Shown here piece by piece: positions 38,156 to 44,817 of a DNA stretch of 64,000 nucleotides; the first letter of the stretch is position 1; each line of letters begins with the position of its first letter. The DNA is from JARIHD01 sp035758825 (lineage in GTDB: Bacteria > Patescibacteriota > Saccharimonadia > Saccharimonadales > UBA4665), in assembly GCA_035758825.1 (NCBI GenBank), contig DASTWA010000003.1:1-64000 (forward strand), in the 5' to 3' direction. Made by a program: the position numbers and the translations under genes. The notes below the pieces were generated by a model. That model was not told the DNA's origin. It ran no database searches and worked only from the letters and a program-made list of their open reading frames with translations.

Positions 38156-38782
38156 CTAAAGGAGAAAATTTAGTACAGATTGATTGAGATTGACAAGCAC
38201 ATTCCCTAGCCCCACCTGCATTAGGACTAGCAGGACAACAATCAGGAACACGAAACCCATAGCCTCAATCTGGTACATAACCTTTTGGACGGGCTCCGGA
38301 GCGAATGCATATAGCAGCCTGGAGCCATCAAGCGGCGGTATGGGCAGCATATTGAAAACGAACAGGCTGACATTAATAAGCAAGAAGAAAATGAGCACCT
38401 CGGCAGGAAAACCAGAGCCGACAAAGCTAGTCCTAAGGAGAAGGGCCGATGCAGCCGCGATTCCCAAATTGGTGAATGGTCCGGCGAGAGCTATTAACGC
38501 CGACCCGTATTCGCCATATTTGACTTGTTCAGGGTCGAATGGAACCGGACGTGCAATAAGGATTGGCGGTAAATGGAGAAGCATCATACCGAGAGGCAGC
38601 AAAACAGTTGTCATTAAGTCAACATGTTTGAGAGGGTTTAAGGTTAGCCTTCCCTCATGAAGCGCCGTATTGTCACCCAAACGGTGGGCTGCGAAAGCGT
38701 GCATAGCCTCGTGAAGGCCCAGCGAGATAAGAAGGACCGCCAAAACGATCGGTATATCCGCGTAGTCTAGATTCGATAGCAT
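38156..38782 (-). CDS. Site-2 protease family metallopeptidase (M50)
   Basis: A 208-residue polytopic membrane protein with five to six hydrophobic segments. The zinc motif HEAMH is in the first segment pair (SLGLHEAMHAFAAHRLGD), and the third ligand lies in NMLPIPPLDGSRLL, as in short S2P homologues. It cleaves substrates inside the membrane; the substrate is unknown. TATACT ends 6 nt before the ATG with no Shine-Dalgarno, pointing to a leaderless message. It is divergent from rpmB. Confidence 0.88.
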   Translation of the reverse strand: MLSNLDYADIPIVLAVLLISLGLHEAMHAFAAHRLGDNTALHEGRLTLNPLKHVDLMTTVLLPLGMMLLHLPPILIARPVPFDPEQVKYGEYGSALIALAGPFTNLGIAAASALLLRTSFVGSGFPAEVLIFFLLINVSLFVFNMLPIPPLDGSRLLYAFAPEPVQKVMYQIEAMGFVFLIVVLLVLMQVGLGNVLVNLNQSVLNFLL

Positions 38783-38815
38783 GGATATAGTATAGCAGGT
38801 TAAGGTGAAGTGTTA

Positions 38816-38844
38816 TTGACTTAACAGATAAAAACCGCTAAAAT
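38816..38844 (+). promoter_or_regulatory. rpmB promoter
   Basis: TTGACT (38816-38821), 17 nt, TAAAAT (38839-38844), followed by a 20-nt leader with GGAAGGAA. Confidence 0.7.
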
Positions 38845-38870
38845 AGACCCCTAGAACGGAAGGAAATGTA

Positions 38871-39071
38871 ATGCGTAAGTGTGAAATCACCGGCAAAGGC
38901 AAGCAGTTCGGCAACAATGTCAGCTTTTCTCAGCGGCACACCAAAAAGGTGTGGGAACCAAACCTGCAAAAGAAGACCGTAATTGTCGATGGCAAGAAGA
39001 TCAAGCTCAAGGTTAGCGCCCAAGCGATCCGCACCCTCAAGAAAAAGGGTCTGCTCGTTACTGCCAAGTAA
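38871..39071 (+). CDS. rpmB: 50S ribosomal protein L28
   Basis: A 66-residue protein: MRKCEITGKGKQFGNNVSFSQRHTKK is the L28 start, and the end IRTLKKKGLL also fits. The usual second cysteine pair is absent. It is a single-gene unit with its own promoter and terminator. An ATG five bases earlier is followed directly by TAA and is not used. Confidence 0.92.
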   Translation: MRKCEITGKGKQFGNNVSFSQRHTKKVWEPNLQKKTVIVDGKKIKLKVSAQAIRTLKKKGLLVTAK

Positions 39072-39088
39072 AATGGTAGGTAGCATCT

Positions 39089-39120
39089 AAAAACACCCCC
39101 GATCATCCGAGGGTGTTTTT
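39089..39120. terminator. Bidirectional terminator after rpmB
   Basis: AAAAACACCC and GGGTGTTTTT around an imperfect loop; serves rpmB on plus and the MBL-fold gene on minus. Confidence 0.85.
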
Positions 39121-39141
39121 GTTAGTCGGCGCGGGCCGCCG

Positions 39142-39768
39142 TTATGAACGCTCAAGAACAATAAGCTGGGTGGTCTCAGCTAAATCGGCGGGCTTAATTT
39201 TAAGCTTAGGCACTGTCTCTTTTGCTTCCATTGCCAGGCCTTTGAGCGCAGACTCAAGGGGCTGTTGTGGCATCGGGTAGCCCAGGCCACTGTCTTCAAA
39301 GTGGGTGGGGATGACAAGCTTCGGCTCGACGTCCTTTACCAACTTTAGCGCGCCGACGCCATCAAGTGTGTAGCCGTTACCTCCGACAGGGATAATCATG
39401 ATGTCCACCATACCAATACGCTCAAGCTGGCTGTCGGTAAGCTTGGGATATACGTGGCCGACTACCAGTACCCGCAAGTCGTCAATGAGCAGCTTGTACA
39501 TTGTTGCTGACTTCTTATTCTCTTCGTCCATATGAGAACGGGCAGCAATGCCATAAATGGAAACGCCGGAAACTTCATATTCACCAGGCTGGTCGATAAC
39601 GATTTTCGTACCGGCAGTGGCCACTTTTGCTTCGCCGGTCGCCAGCACGATATCACCGGTCTTAGTGACAGTTTTAGCGCCCAATTCTGCCAGGTTATCG
39701 TCGACTATCACCCTTGCCTGCTTGGTGCTCAGGCTTACGCAGTTAGCGCCATAAAATTGTATATCCAT
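39142..39768 (-). CDS. Degenerate metallo-beta-lactamase fold protein
   Basis: About 208 residues from ATG 39768, preceded by AAGGAGGGAAGA. The strand order (MDIQFYGANCVSLST, ARVIVDDNL, then IVIDQPGEYEVSGVSIYGI and LRVLVVGHVYPKL, LVIPTHF) resembles UPF0173/UlaG-like proteins of the MBL fold. The HxHxDH zinc motif is missing: the place where it should be reads GDIVLATGEAKVA. A hydrolase role is therefore doubtful; it may bind a ligand or partner. Its start lies just after the stop of the winged-helix gene, so they are co-transcribed. Confidence 0.65.
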   Translation of the reverse strand: MDIQFYGANCVSLSTKQARVIVDDNLAELGAKTVTKTGDIVLATGEAKVATAGTKIVIDQPGEYEVSGVSIYGIAARSHMDEENKKSATMYKLLIDDLRVLVVGHVYPKLTDSQLERIGMVDIMIIPVGGNGYTLDGVGALKLVKDVEPKLVIPTHFEDSGLGYPMPQQPLESALKGLAMEAKETVPKLKIKPADLAETTQLIVLERS

Positions 39769-39790
39769 TCTTCCCTCCTTAAGGTCGGTC

Positions 39791-40417
39791 TTACAGTGTG
39801 CCGCTCTTGTCGACAATGATCTGCTTCTTAGCGTCGATCACCGTCGTGATAAAACGGTCTTTAATTTGACGACGATAGCTGAACTCCGCCACTGGCATTA
39901 CAGTATACCGGATTTCCTTGTTCTCTTGGGCTTCCAACTCAGAGATATATTTTGCGATGGCATTTTGGTTAACATCACCTACCACGAGTATGTCGATTCC
40001 GCTGGATTCATCGCGGGTAAATTGGCCCGTAAATATGACAATTTCCAGATTACCAAGAGCTTTGAGTTTCTCTTCTTCGGGGGTTAAAGCGGTCTTACGA
40101 GTCCTCGGGGCTACGCTTGCCCCGGTCTTCTTTTCGGCGCCGGCAGCAGACACTGCCATAGTACCGCCGCCAAAGATAACCCTAAGCGGCTCGTAGAATT
40201 CGTAGGCCTGGTTTACTTCGTAGTAAAGGCGGTTATTGGTATTGTCAGATACTATAATGCCGACATTCAGGAGATTTGCGAGCTCACGGCGCACAGAGTT
40301 AATCTGTTCGTCGATCTTACGGGTAATTTCACGCACGTAAAAAGACCTGTTCGGATTACTATAAAACAGCTGAAGCAGCTTAACCCTCGTCTTTGACCCA
40401 AACAATTGCTCAATCAT
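39791..40417 (-). CDS. Winged helix plus nucleotidyltransferase-like domain protein
   Basis: 208 residues. The first 80 are a winged helix (FGSKTRVKLLQLFYSNPNRSFYVREITRKI...INSVRRELANLLNVGIIV). After a Lys/Ala-rich linker comes a minimal nucleotidyltransferase-like fold (LEIVIFTGQFTRDESSGIDILVVGDVN... IRYTVMPVAEFSYRRQIKDRF). The usual GS...D.D catalytic pattern is not clear, so it is probably a regulator. Similar two-domain proteins occur widely in CPR genomes. It follows miaA by 4 nt and precedes the MBL-fold gene. Confidence 0.65.
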   Translation of the reverse strand: MIEQLFGSKTRVKLLQLFYSNPNRSFYVREITRKIDEQINSVRRELANLLNVGIIVSDNTNNRLYYEVNQAYEFYEPLRVIFGGGTMAVSAAGAEKKTGASVAPRTRKTALTPEEEKLKALGNLEIVIFTGQFTRDESSGIDILVVGDVNQNAIAKYISELEAQENKEIRYTVMPVAEFSYRRQIKDRFITTVIDAKKQIIVDKSGTL

Positions 40418-40421
40418 ATTT

Positions 40422-41330
40422 TTATTGTAACAAACTCTGCCCTGTATCCGTATATACTTTGTTCAAGAATGATGTAACTAAGTCTACGGCTTCTTCCTTT
40501 TTACTGATGTAATGAATGTCTTTATTTCGCTTGAACCAGGTGCGTTGGCGTTTTGCCAAATGCATATGTTCACGAACAAGTAATGTACACGTATCTTCCA
40601 GAGTACACTCACCTTCCAAATATTTCCTGAATGTTCTGTACCCGGGCGACTGCATGCCTGGCGCATCCCAGCCGTAACGTTCGGCCAGGGCTTTGACCTC
40701 TTGCACCAGCCCTTGTCCAAGCATGAGTTGAACGCGCTTTTCCAATCTCTCACGAAGTACATCACGCTCAATCGACAGGCCAAGAATAAGAGTATTAGCC
40801 CGGAGCGGGCGTCGGGCGTGCTCCTCGCCACCGGTTTCGATCCTCCTGATGAGGTGCCTGGGGTTACGGGCATTTTCTGGCAGATCAATCCCCTTCTTTA
40901 TGAGTATCTGCTGCAACGCCTCAACACTGAGCCCCTCTAGCTGCTCACGAATGCCTGGGTTGCCGGGCTGCCGAAAAGTAAAGTCGTATATAACAGAATC
41001 AACATATAAGCCAGTACCTCCGACGATAAAGGGCACCCTTCCCCGGGAGAAAATTTCATGAATAGCTTCGTTCGCAAGGCGCTTAAAGTCGGCCGCAGAA
41101 AAGTACTGGTCGGGCGATACCACATCAAGCAAATGATGCGGTACTCCGTCCATCTCCTGTGGCGTTGGTTTGGCAGTACCTATAGTAAGGCCGCGGTAGA
41201 TGGTACGGGAGTCCGCCGCAATTATCTCGCCCTTACATAGTTTAGCCAATTCGATAGATAAAGCCGTCTTCCCAGAGGCGGTCTCACCGACAATAACAAT
41301 TAGAGGAGTTGGGTCTGGCTTGGATTCCAT
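40422..41330 (-). CDS. miaA: tRNA dimethylallyltransferase
   Basis: A 302-residue enzyme that prenylates A37 of tRNAs reading U-starting codons. The P-loop is GETASGKT, followed by IAADSRTIYRGLTIGTAKP, the DVVSPDQYFSAADF region and GGTGLYVDSVIYDF. The C-terminal RQRTWFKRN matches the tRNA-binding end. Its start overlaps the end of the alkyltransferase-like gene. Confidence 0.95.
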   Translation of the reverse strand: MESKPDPTPLIVIVGETASGKTALSIELAKLCKGEIIAADSRTIYRGLTIGTAKPTPQEMDGVPHHLLDVVSPDQYFSAADFKRLANEAIHEIFSRGRVPFIVGGTGLYVDSVIYDFTFRQPGNPGIREQLEGLSVEALQQILIKKGIDLPENARNPRHLIRRIETGGEEHARRPLRANTLILGLSIERDVLRERLEKRVQLMLGQGLVQEVKALAERYGWDAPGMQSPGYRTFRKYLEGECTLEDTCTLLVREHMHLAKRQRTWFKRNKDIHYISKKEEAVDLVTSFLNKVYTDTGQSLLQ

Positions 41331-41632
41331 AAAAGCTTATCCACGTCAATTTTATAGTCATCAGACACCTTGATGCCTTCAGCTTCTAACAGGGCAGCGT
41401 GAGTGGCACGACCGCCATTCGGCCAGCCGGCCGCCAGGCCGCCCTGTTTGTTCACGACCCTCTGCCATGGCAGGCCAGTCGGGCCAGTATGGGCGATCTG
41501 CCCCACCTCCCATGCAGCCCAAGCGGCGCCGGCCAGTGCGGCAAGCTGACCGTAGGTCATAACCCTGCCCTCTGGTATCTGCGCCACAAGGTCGTATATG
41601 CGTTGTTTAAATTCTTCGTCTACCCTTGGCAT
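41300..41632 (-). CDS. Alkyltransferase-like protein (ATL)
   Basis: About 110 residues homologous to the DNA-binding domain of O6-methylguanine methyltransferase: FKQRIYDLVAQIPEGRVMTYGQLAALAG, then GLPWQRVVNKQGGLA. The active-site PCHRV is replaced by PWQRV, with Trp in place of the alkyl-accepting Cys. This is the hallmark of ATL proteins, which bind O6-alkylguanine and flag it for nucleotide excision repair. ATG 41632 is preferred over the in-frame GTG at 41641. Confidence 0.88.
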   Translation of the reverse strand: MPRVDEEFKQRIYDLVAQIPEGRVMTYGQLAALAGAAWAAWEVGQIAHTGPTGLPWQRVVNKQGGLAAGWPNGGRATHAALLEAEGIKVSDDYKIDVDKLLWNPSQTQLL

Positions 41633-41641
41633 CGCGCACAC

Positions 41642-43495
41642 CTATAGAGAAGTTTTATTCACACGGGACTTGGCTTCATTGGCAACGGTCTTCAAAAATT
41701 CTTCGATGGTGTGCGGCTGGTGTTCGGCATTGACCTCGATATCCTTGCGGATGCGCGGGACAACTTCGCCAGTCTCGACTTCCTTTTCACCGATTACGAC
41801 GGAGTAAGGAACCTTTAGCATTTCGGCCGTCCGAATCTTTTTGCCCACTGATTCATTGTCGTTATCGATGACTGCGCGAAGGCCCATTTTTTTGGCTTCT
41901 TGCAGAAGCTGATCTGCAAAAGCGGTAATCTTCTCTTCTTGGTTCACTGTTATAATCCTGATCTGCTCCGGCGATAACCATACCGGAAACTTACCCGCCA
42001 CATGCTCGATGTATACCGACAGAAAGCGCTCGATGGATCCCATGATTGCAGCGTGGACCATAACAATTCGTTCGCGCTCGCCCGCTTCGTTGACACAAGT
42101 GAGGTCAAACCCTTCTGGCTGGTTAAAGTCCAATTGGATAGTTGCGACCTGCCAGGTGCGACCGATGGCGTCCTTGGCCATAAAGTCAATCTTTGGCCCG
42201 TAAAACGCCGCTTCCCCAACACCGTCGATGTAATTGTCACCCACTTTGTTTTTTACAATGCTAAGGAGTTGCTTTTCAGTTGATTCCCATTTTTCAGGGT
42301 CGCCCGAGTAGGCCTCCATATTGCCGGAGTCATGAGTCGATAGACGGACGGTCAATTCAAACCCCAGAGTTCCATAGAAGCGATCGATGATATCCCATAC
42401 CTTTAGCGCTTCTTCTTCGACTTGCGAAGTCCGGCAAAAAACGTGGGCATCATCTTGGGCAAAGGATCGGACGCGGCTTAGCCCAGAGAGCTCGCCGCTC
42501 TGTTCATCGCGGTAGCAGGTGGTCGTCTCGCGGTAACGGATTGGCAGCTCCTTATACGAACGGGACCGCGCAGCGTAAATCTGGGTGTGGTGCGGGCAAT
42601 TCATTGGCTTCATGGCAAACTCATGACCCTCGCGAGTCTGAATCCTAAAGAGTTCATGCTCAAACTTCTTCCAGTGGCCACTTGCGATATAGGCGTCCTT
42701 CTTAGTGATATGCGGGATACTAACCTCTTGGTAGTCATACTCATCACGCATCGATTGCACGAAGTTATCGAGTTGGCGGCGAAGAATAGTACCTCGGGGC
42801 GTAAAGAGTGGCAAGCCTGGCCCGACGAGATCAGAAAAGGTAAAGAGATCTAGCTCCTGACCGAGTTTGCGGTGGTCCCGCTTTTTGGCTTCTTCGAGCA
42901 TGTTGAGATACGAACGGAGTTCTTTTTCGGAAGCAAAACCAACGCCATAAATGCGCTGCATTTGGGGATTTGCGTCTTTGCCTCGCCAGTACGCACCGGA
43001 AACGCGCATCAGTTTAAAGGCGCCTGCCCTACCCGTAGATTCAACGTGCGGCCCACGGCAAAGATCGGTAAAATCACCGTTCTTATAGAATGACACTTCC
43101 GCCACCTGGGCCTCGCCTTCACTGGCAACACCAAGCTGTTCAGGGTCGAGATCCTTGGCAACGGTCGTGCCGGCGCGCTTCAGATCATTAAGAAGCTCTT
43201 CTTTGTACGGCTGTCCTGCTTCTTTTGCCCAGGCTATTGCCCCGTCGATCGGCTTAGTGAACCGCTCGAAGGGCTGGTTCTCGGCAATAATCTTTTTCAT
43301 TTCGGCTTCAATCTTTTCGAAGTCTTCTTCGGAGATCTGGGTCTCGCCCGGGTCAACGTCGTAATAAAAGCCGTTCTCTACTACGGGGCCTACGCCCAGC
43401 TTCACGCCCGGGTACAGACGAGTGATGGCCGAAGCCATAATATGAGCGAGACTGTGACGCATTGCATGTAAATCGGGTTGTTGGTTTTCGGCCAT
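41642..43495 (-). CDS. thrS: Threonyl-tRNA synthetase without TGS domain
   Basis: A 617-residue class II synthetase. It begins almost at the editing domain (RHSLAHIMASA, where most ThrS have about 60 residues of TGS first). The catalytic core has MNCPHH with the zinc Cys, motif 2 RYRETTTCYRDEQSGELSGLSRVRSF and motif 3 region GSIERFLSVYIEH. The anticodon domain is at the end (QIRIITVNQEEK). ATG 43495 follows GAAAGGAG. Expression is probably controlled by a T-box leader. Confidence 0.95.
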   Translation of the reverse strand: MAENQQPDLHAMRHSLAHIMASAITRLYPGVKLGVGPVVENGFYYDVDPGETQISEEDFEKIEAEMKKIIAENQPFERFTKPIDGAIAWAKEAGQPYKEELLNDLKRAGTTVAKDLDPEQLGVASEGEAQVAEVSFYKNGDFTDLCRGPHVESTGRAGAFKLMRVSGAYWRGKDANPQMQRIYGVGFASEKELRSYLNMLEEAKKRDHRKLGQELDLFTFSDLVGPGLPLFTPRGTILRRQLDNFVQSMRDEYDYQEVSIPHITKKDAYIASGHWKKFEHELFRIQTREGHEFAMKPMNCPHHTQIYAARSRSYKELPIRYRETTTCYRDEQSGELSGLSRVRSFAQDDAHVFCRTSQVEEEALKVWDIIDRFYGTLGFELTVRLSTHDSGNMEAYSGDPEKWESTEKQLLSIVKNKVGDNYIDGVGEAAFYGPKIDFMAKDAIGRTWQVATIQLDFNQPEGFDLTCVNEAGERERIVMVHAAIMGSIERFLSVYIEHVAGKFPVWLSPEQIRIITVNQEEKITAFADQLLQEAKKMGLRAVIDNDNESVGKKIRTAEMLKVPYSVVIGEKEVETGEVVPRIRKDIEVNAEHQPHTIEEFLKTVANEAKSRVNKTSL

Positions 43496-43499
43496 TTGA

Positions 43500-43738
43500 A
43501 ACTCCTTTCTTTAAGAAACAAAAAGACGCGAGTGATAATTGAAAACTCTCGCATTGTCTTCAATTATCTCTTCGCGTCTCGGACCCAAAAGTTGTGTCGT
43601 ACAATATTCGGGTGGTTCCACCGGACTTCCTCGGCCCTCCCAGGCCTTGGCACTTGTCCCAGCACGTTAACGCACGTTCTGATTGCCCACGGAGCTCAGC
43701 AGTTGGTGAATCTGCCTCGCAGCTCGATATGTATTGTA
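43500..43738 (-). promoter_or_regulatory. T-box riboswitch of thrS with very short Stem I
   Basis: An extended -10 (TGTTACAAT; TACAAT at 43738-43733) starts a leader of about 225 nt. Stem I pairs GAGCT with AGCTC and GCAG with CTGC and closes a 9-nt loop ATTCACCAA containing ACC (43707-43705), a Thr codon followed by a purine, as expected for a specifier. The T-box core GGTGGAACCACC lies at 43622-43611. A terminator AGACGCGA...TCGCGTCTTTTTG spans 43580-43520. Uncharged tRNA-Thr would favour the antiterminator and raise thrS. Confidence 0.8.
43520..43580 (-). terminator. Conditional terminator in the thrS leader
   Basis: AGACGCGA pairs with TCGCGTCT and is extended by an inner arm GATAATTGA/TCAATTATC; TTTTTG follows. 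Confidence 0.8.
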
Positions 43739-43886
43739 ACACATCGCAAAACTTCGCCTTACACGTACTAATATAGCAGTGCTGGCACGATATGGCTAGT
43801 ACTTATGTGTTGTCATTTTTGTAACAGTACCTGGGGATAAGTAGTACTATCCGGCTAGTCCCCCAATATATCTGTTTTGATATAAA

Positions 43887-43911
43887 GAAAAAGCCAGGTT
43901 ACCCTGGCTAC
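43887..43911 (-). terminator. Terminator after tRNA-Val
   Basis: AGCCAGG/CCTGGCT stem followed by TTTTTCTTTATA on the minus strand. The DNA from here to 43739 holds no gene. Confidence 0.8.
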
Positions 43912-43920
43912 TGTCCTGGC

Positions 43921-43997
43921 TGGTGGGCCCTAGAGGACTCGAACCTCTGACCTCTTCCACGTCAAGGAAGCGCTCTAGCCAACTGAGCTAAGAGCCC
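43921..43997 (-). tRNA. tRNA-Val (anticodon GAC)
   Basis: Cloverleaf: acceptor GGGCTCT/AGGGCCC, anticodon loop TTGACGT in CTTCC/GGAAG, T loop TTCGAGT, CCA encoded at 43923-43921. Confidence 0.96.
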
Positions 43998-44019
43998 ATT
44001 TCCCTTCAGGACGCTTACT

Positions 44020-44048
44020 AATATAGTCTATTTGATCGTTTTAATCAA
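44020..44048 (-). promoter_or_regulatory. tRNA-Val promoter
   Basis: TTGATT (44048-44043), 17 nt, TATATT (44025-44020) on the minus strand. Confidence 0.7.
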
Positions 44049-44092
44049 GCCATTCTCCCCTGTTACATTACTCGCTGCCAGAGGTCACCCCC

Positions 44093-44121
44093 TTGACTAA
44101 ATCGTCCACCTCTGGTAACAT
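44093..44121 (+). promoter_or_regulatory. Promoter of a short plus-strand unit
   Basis: TTGACT (44093-44098), 17 nt, TAACAT (44116-44121), divergent from the tRNA-Val promoter. Confidence 0.65.
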
Positions 44122-44143
44122 AGATGGGTTAAGAGACATATAT

Positions 44144-44260
44144 GTGAGTGTCAAAAAAACAAGCACGCTTGACGCGTTCAAGCTGTTCTATGAAGAGTTA
44201 TCATTCTCTTCTAAACCCAATCGTATTCGTCGATTTCGCGGCGTCAGCTCAGCAAAGTAG
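44144..44260 (+). CDS. Possible 38-residue basic protein
   Basis: A GTG-started frame of 38 codons inside a compact unit bounded by a good promoter and a terminator. It begins MSVKKTSTLDAFKLFYEELS, an amphipathic-looking helix, and ends with a basic part (KPNRIRRFRGVSSAK). The Shine-Dalgarno is weak (AAGAGA, about 11 nt upstream). The alternative is that the transcript (about 44128-44312) is a non-coding RNA. A TTG-started frame at 44148 runs through the terminator and is less likely. Confidence 0.4.
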   Translation: MSVKKTSTLDAFKLFYEELSFSSKPNRIRRFRGVSSAK

Positions 44261-44275
44261 CTGCCACCAACCAAC

Positions 44276-44312
44276 GCAAAGCCCTGCTCGTGACAACGAC
44301 GGGGCTTTTTGC
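44276..44312 (+). terminator. Terminator of the short unit
   Basis: GCAAAGCCC pairs with GGGGCTTTTTGC. The stretch 44313-44366 between it and the next gene has no other feature. Confidence 0.75.
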
Positions 44313-44366
44313 TTGTCTTTTCCCACAGATAAGCACAAGGTTTTCCACTAGATTTTTTCCCAGGGT

Positions 44367-44386
44367 CATGTCAATATGTTGACATG
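44367..44386 (+). promoter_or_regulatory. Inverted repeat over the start of the second nrdR-like gene
   Basis: CATGTCAA (44367-44374), TATG, TTGACATG (44379-44386): perfect 8-bp arms whose right arm includes the ATG start codon. It fits an operator for a dimeric regulator, possibly the protein itself. Confidence 0.55.
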
Positions 44387-44809
44387 GTTTGTATATATTG
44401 CAGCTCTCCGACAAGTGTAAAAAACTCCCGGCTACAAAAGCGGGCTAATCAAGTCTGGCGGCGACGCCAATGCCAATCCTGCGGCGCTTATTTTACGACT
44501 CATGAGGCGGTAGATCTGGGCAGTGCCATAGTGGTCCGACATTCCACCAAAAAGCTTAGCCCTTTCTCAAGGGAACACCTACTCATCAGCGTATACGACA
44601 GCCTTCGTCATCGTCGGCTGCCGGTCGAAGACGCCACGGCCCTGACGCAAACGGTTATCGGCCAATTACTACCCTACGTCACCAACGGAACATTAGAACG
44701 TGATGTCATAGCCACCGTCACATATACGGTCTTGGAACGTTTTGACAATGCCGCCAGTACGGTCTATCGCGCGTACCATCCAATAGAGACAAAGACCAGA
44801 AAAGCCTAG
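44384..44809 (+). CDS. Second, divergent NrdR-like regulator
   Basis: 141 residues with NrdR architecture. The zinc ribbon has Cys 3, 6, 30 and 33 and the basic VWRRRQCQSCGAYFTTHEAV. The ATP-cone-like domain follows but is altered: the consensus VxKrDGxxxPF reads VVRHSTKKLSPF, and the end (VLERFDNAASTVYRAYHP) replaces AYVRFASVYRxF. Nucleotide sensing may therefore be different or lost. A true NrdR is at 3809-4279, so this is a paralogue with a separate target. A perfect inverted repeat covers its start codon. No Shine-Dalgarno is visible. Confidence 0.8.
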   Translation: MVCIYCSSPTSVKNSRLQKRANQVWRRRQCQSCGAYFTTHEAVDLGSAIVVRHSTKKLSPFSREHLLISVYDSLRHRRLPVEDATALTQTVIGQLLPYVTNGTLERDVIATVTYTVLERFDNAASTVYRAYHPIETKTRKA

Positions 44810-44817
44810 GATGCCCC

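Noticed and set aside
44148..44351. 67-codon TTG-started frame
   Set aside because: It crosses an intrinsic terminator; the GTG frame of 38 codons ends before it.
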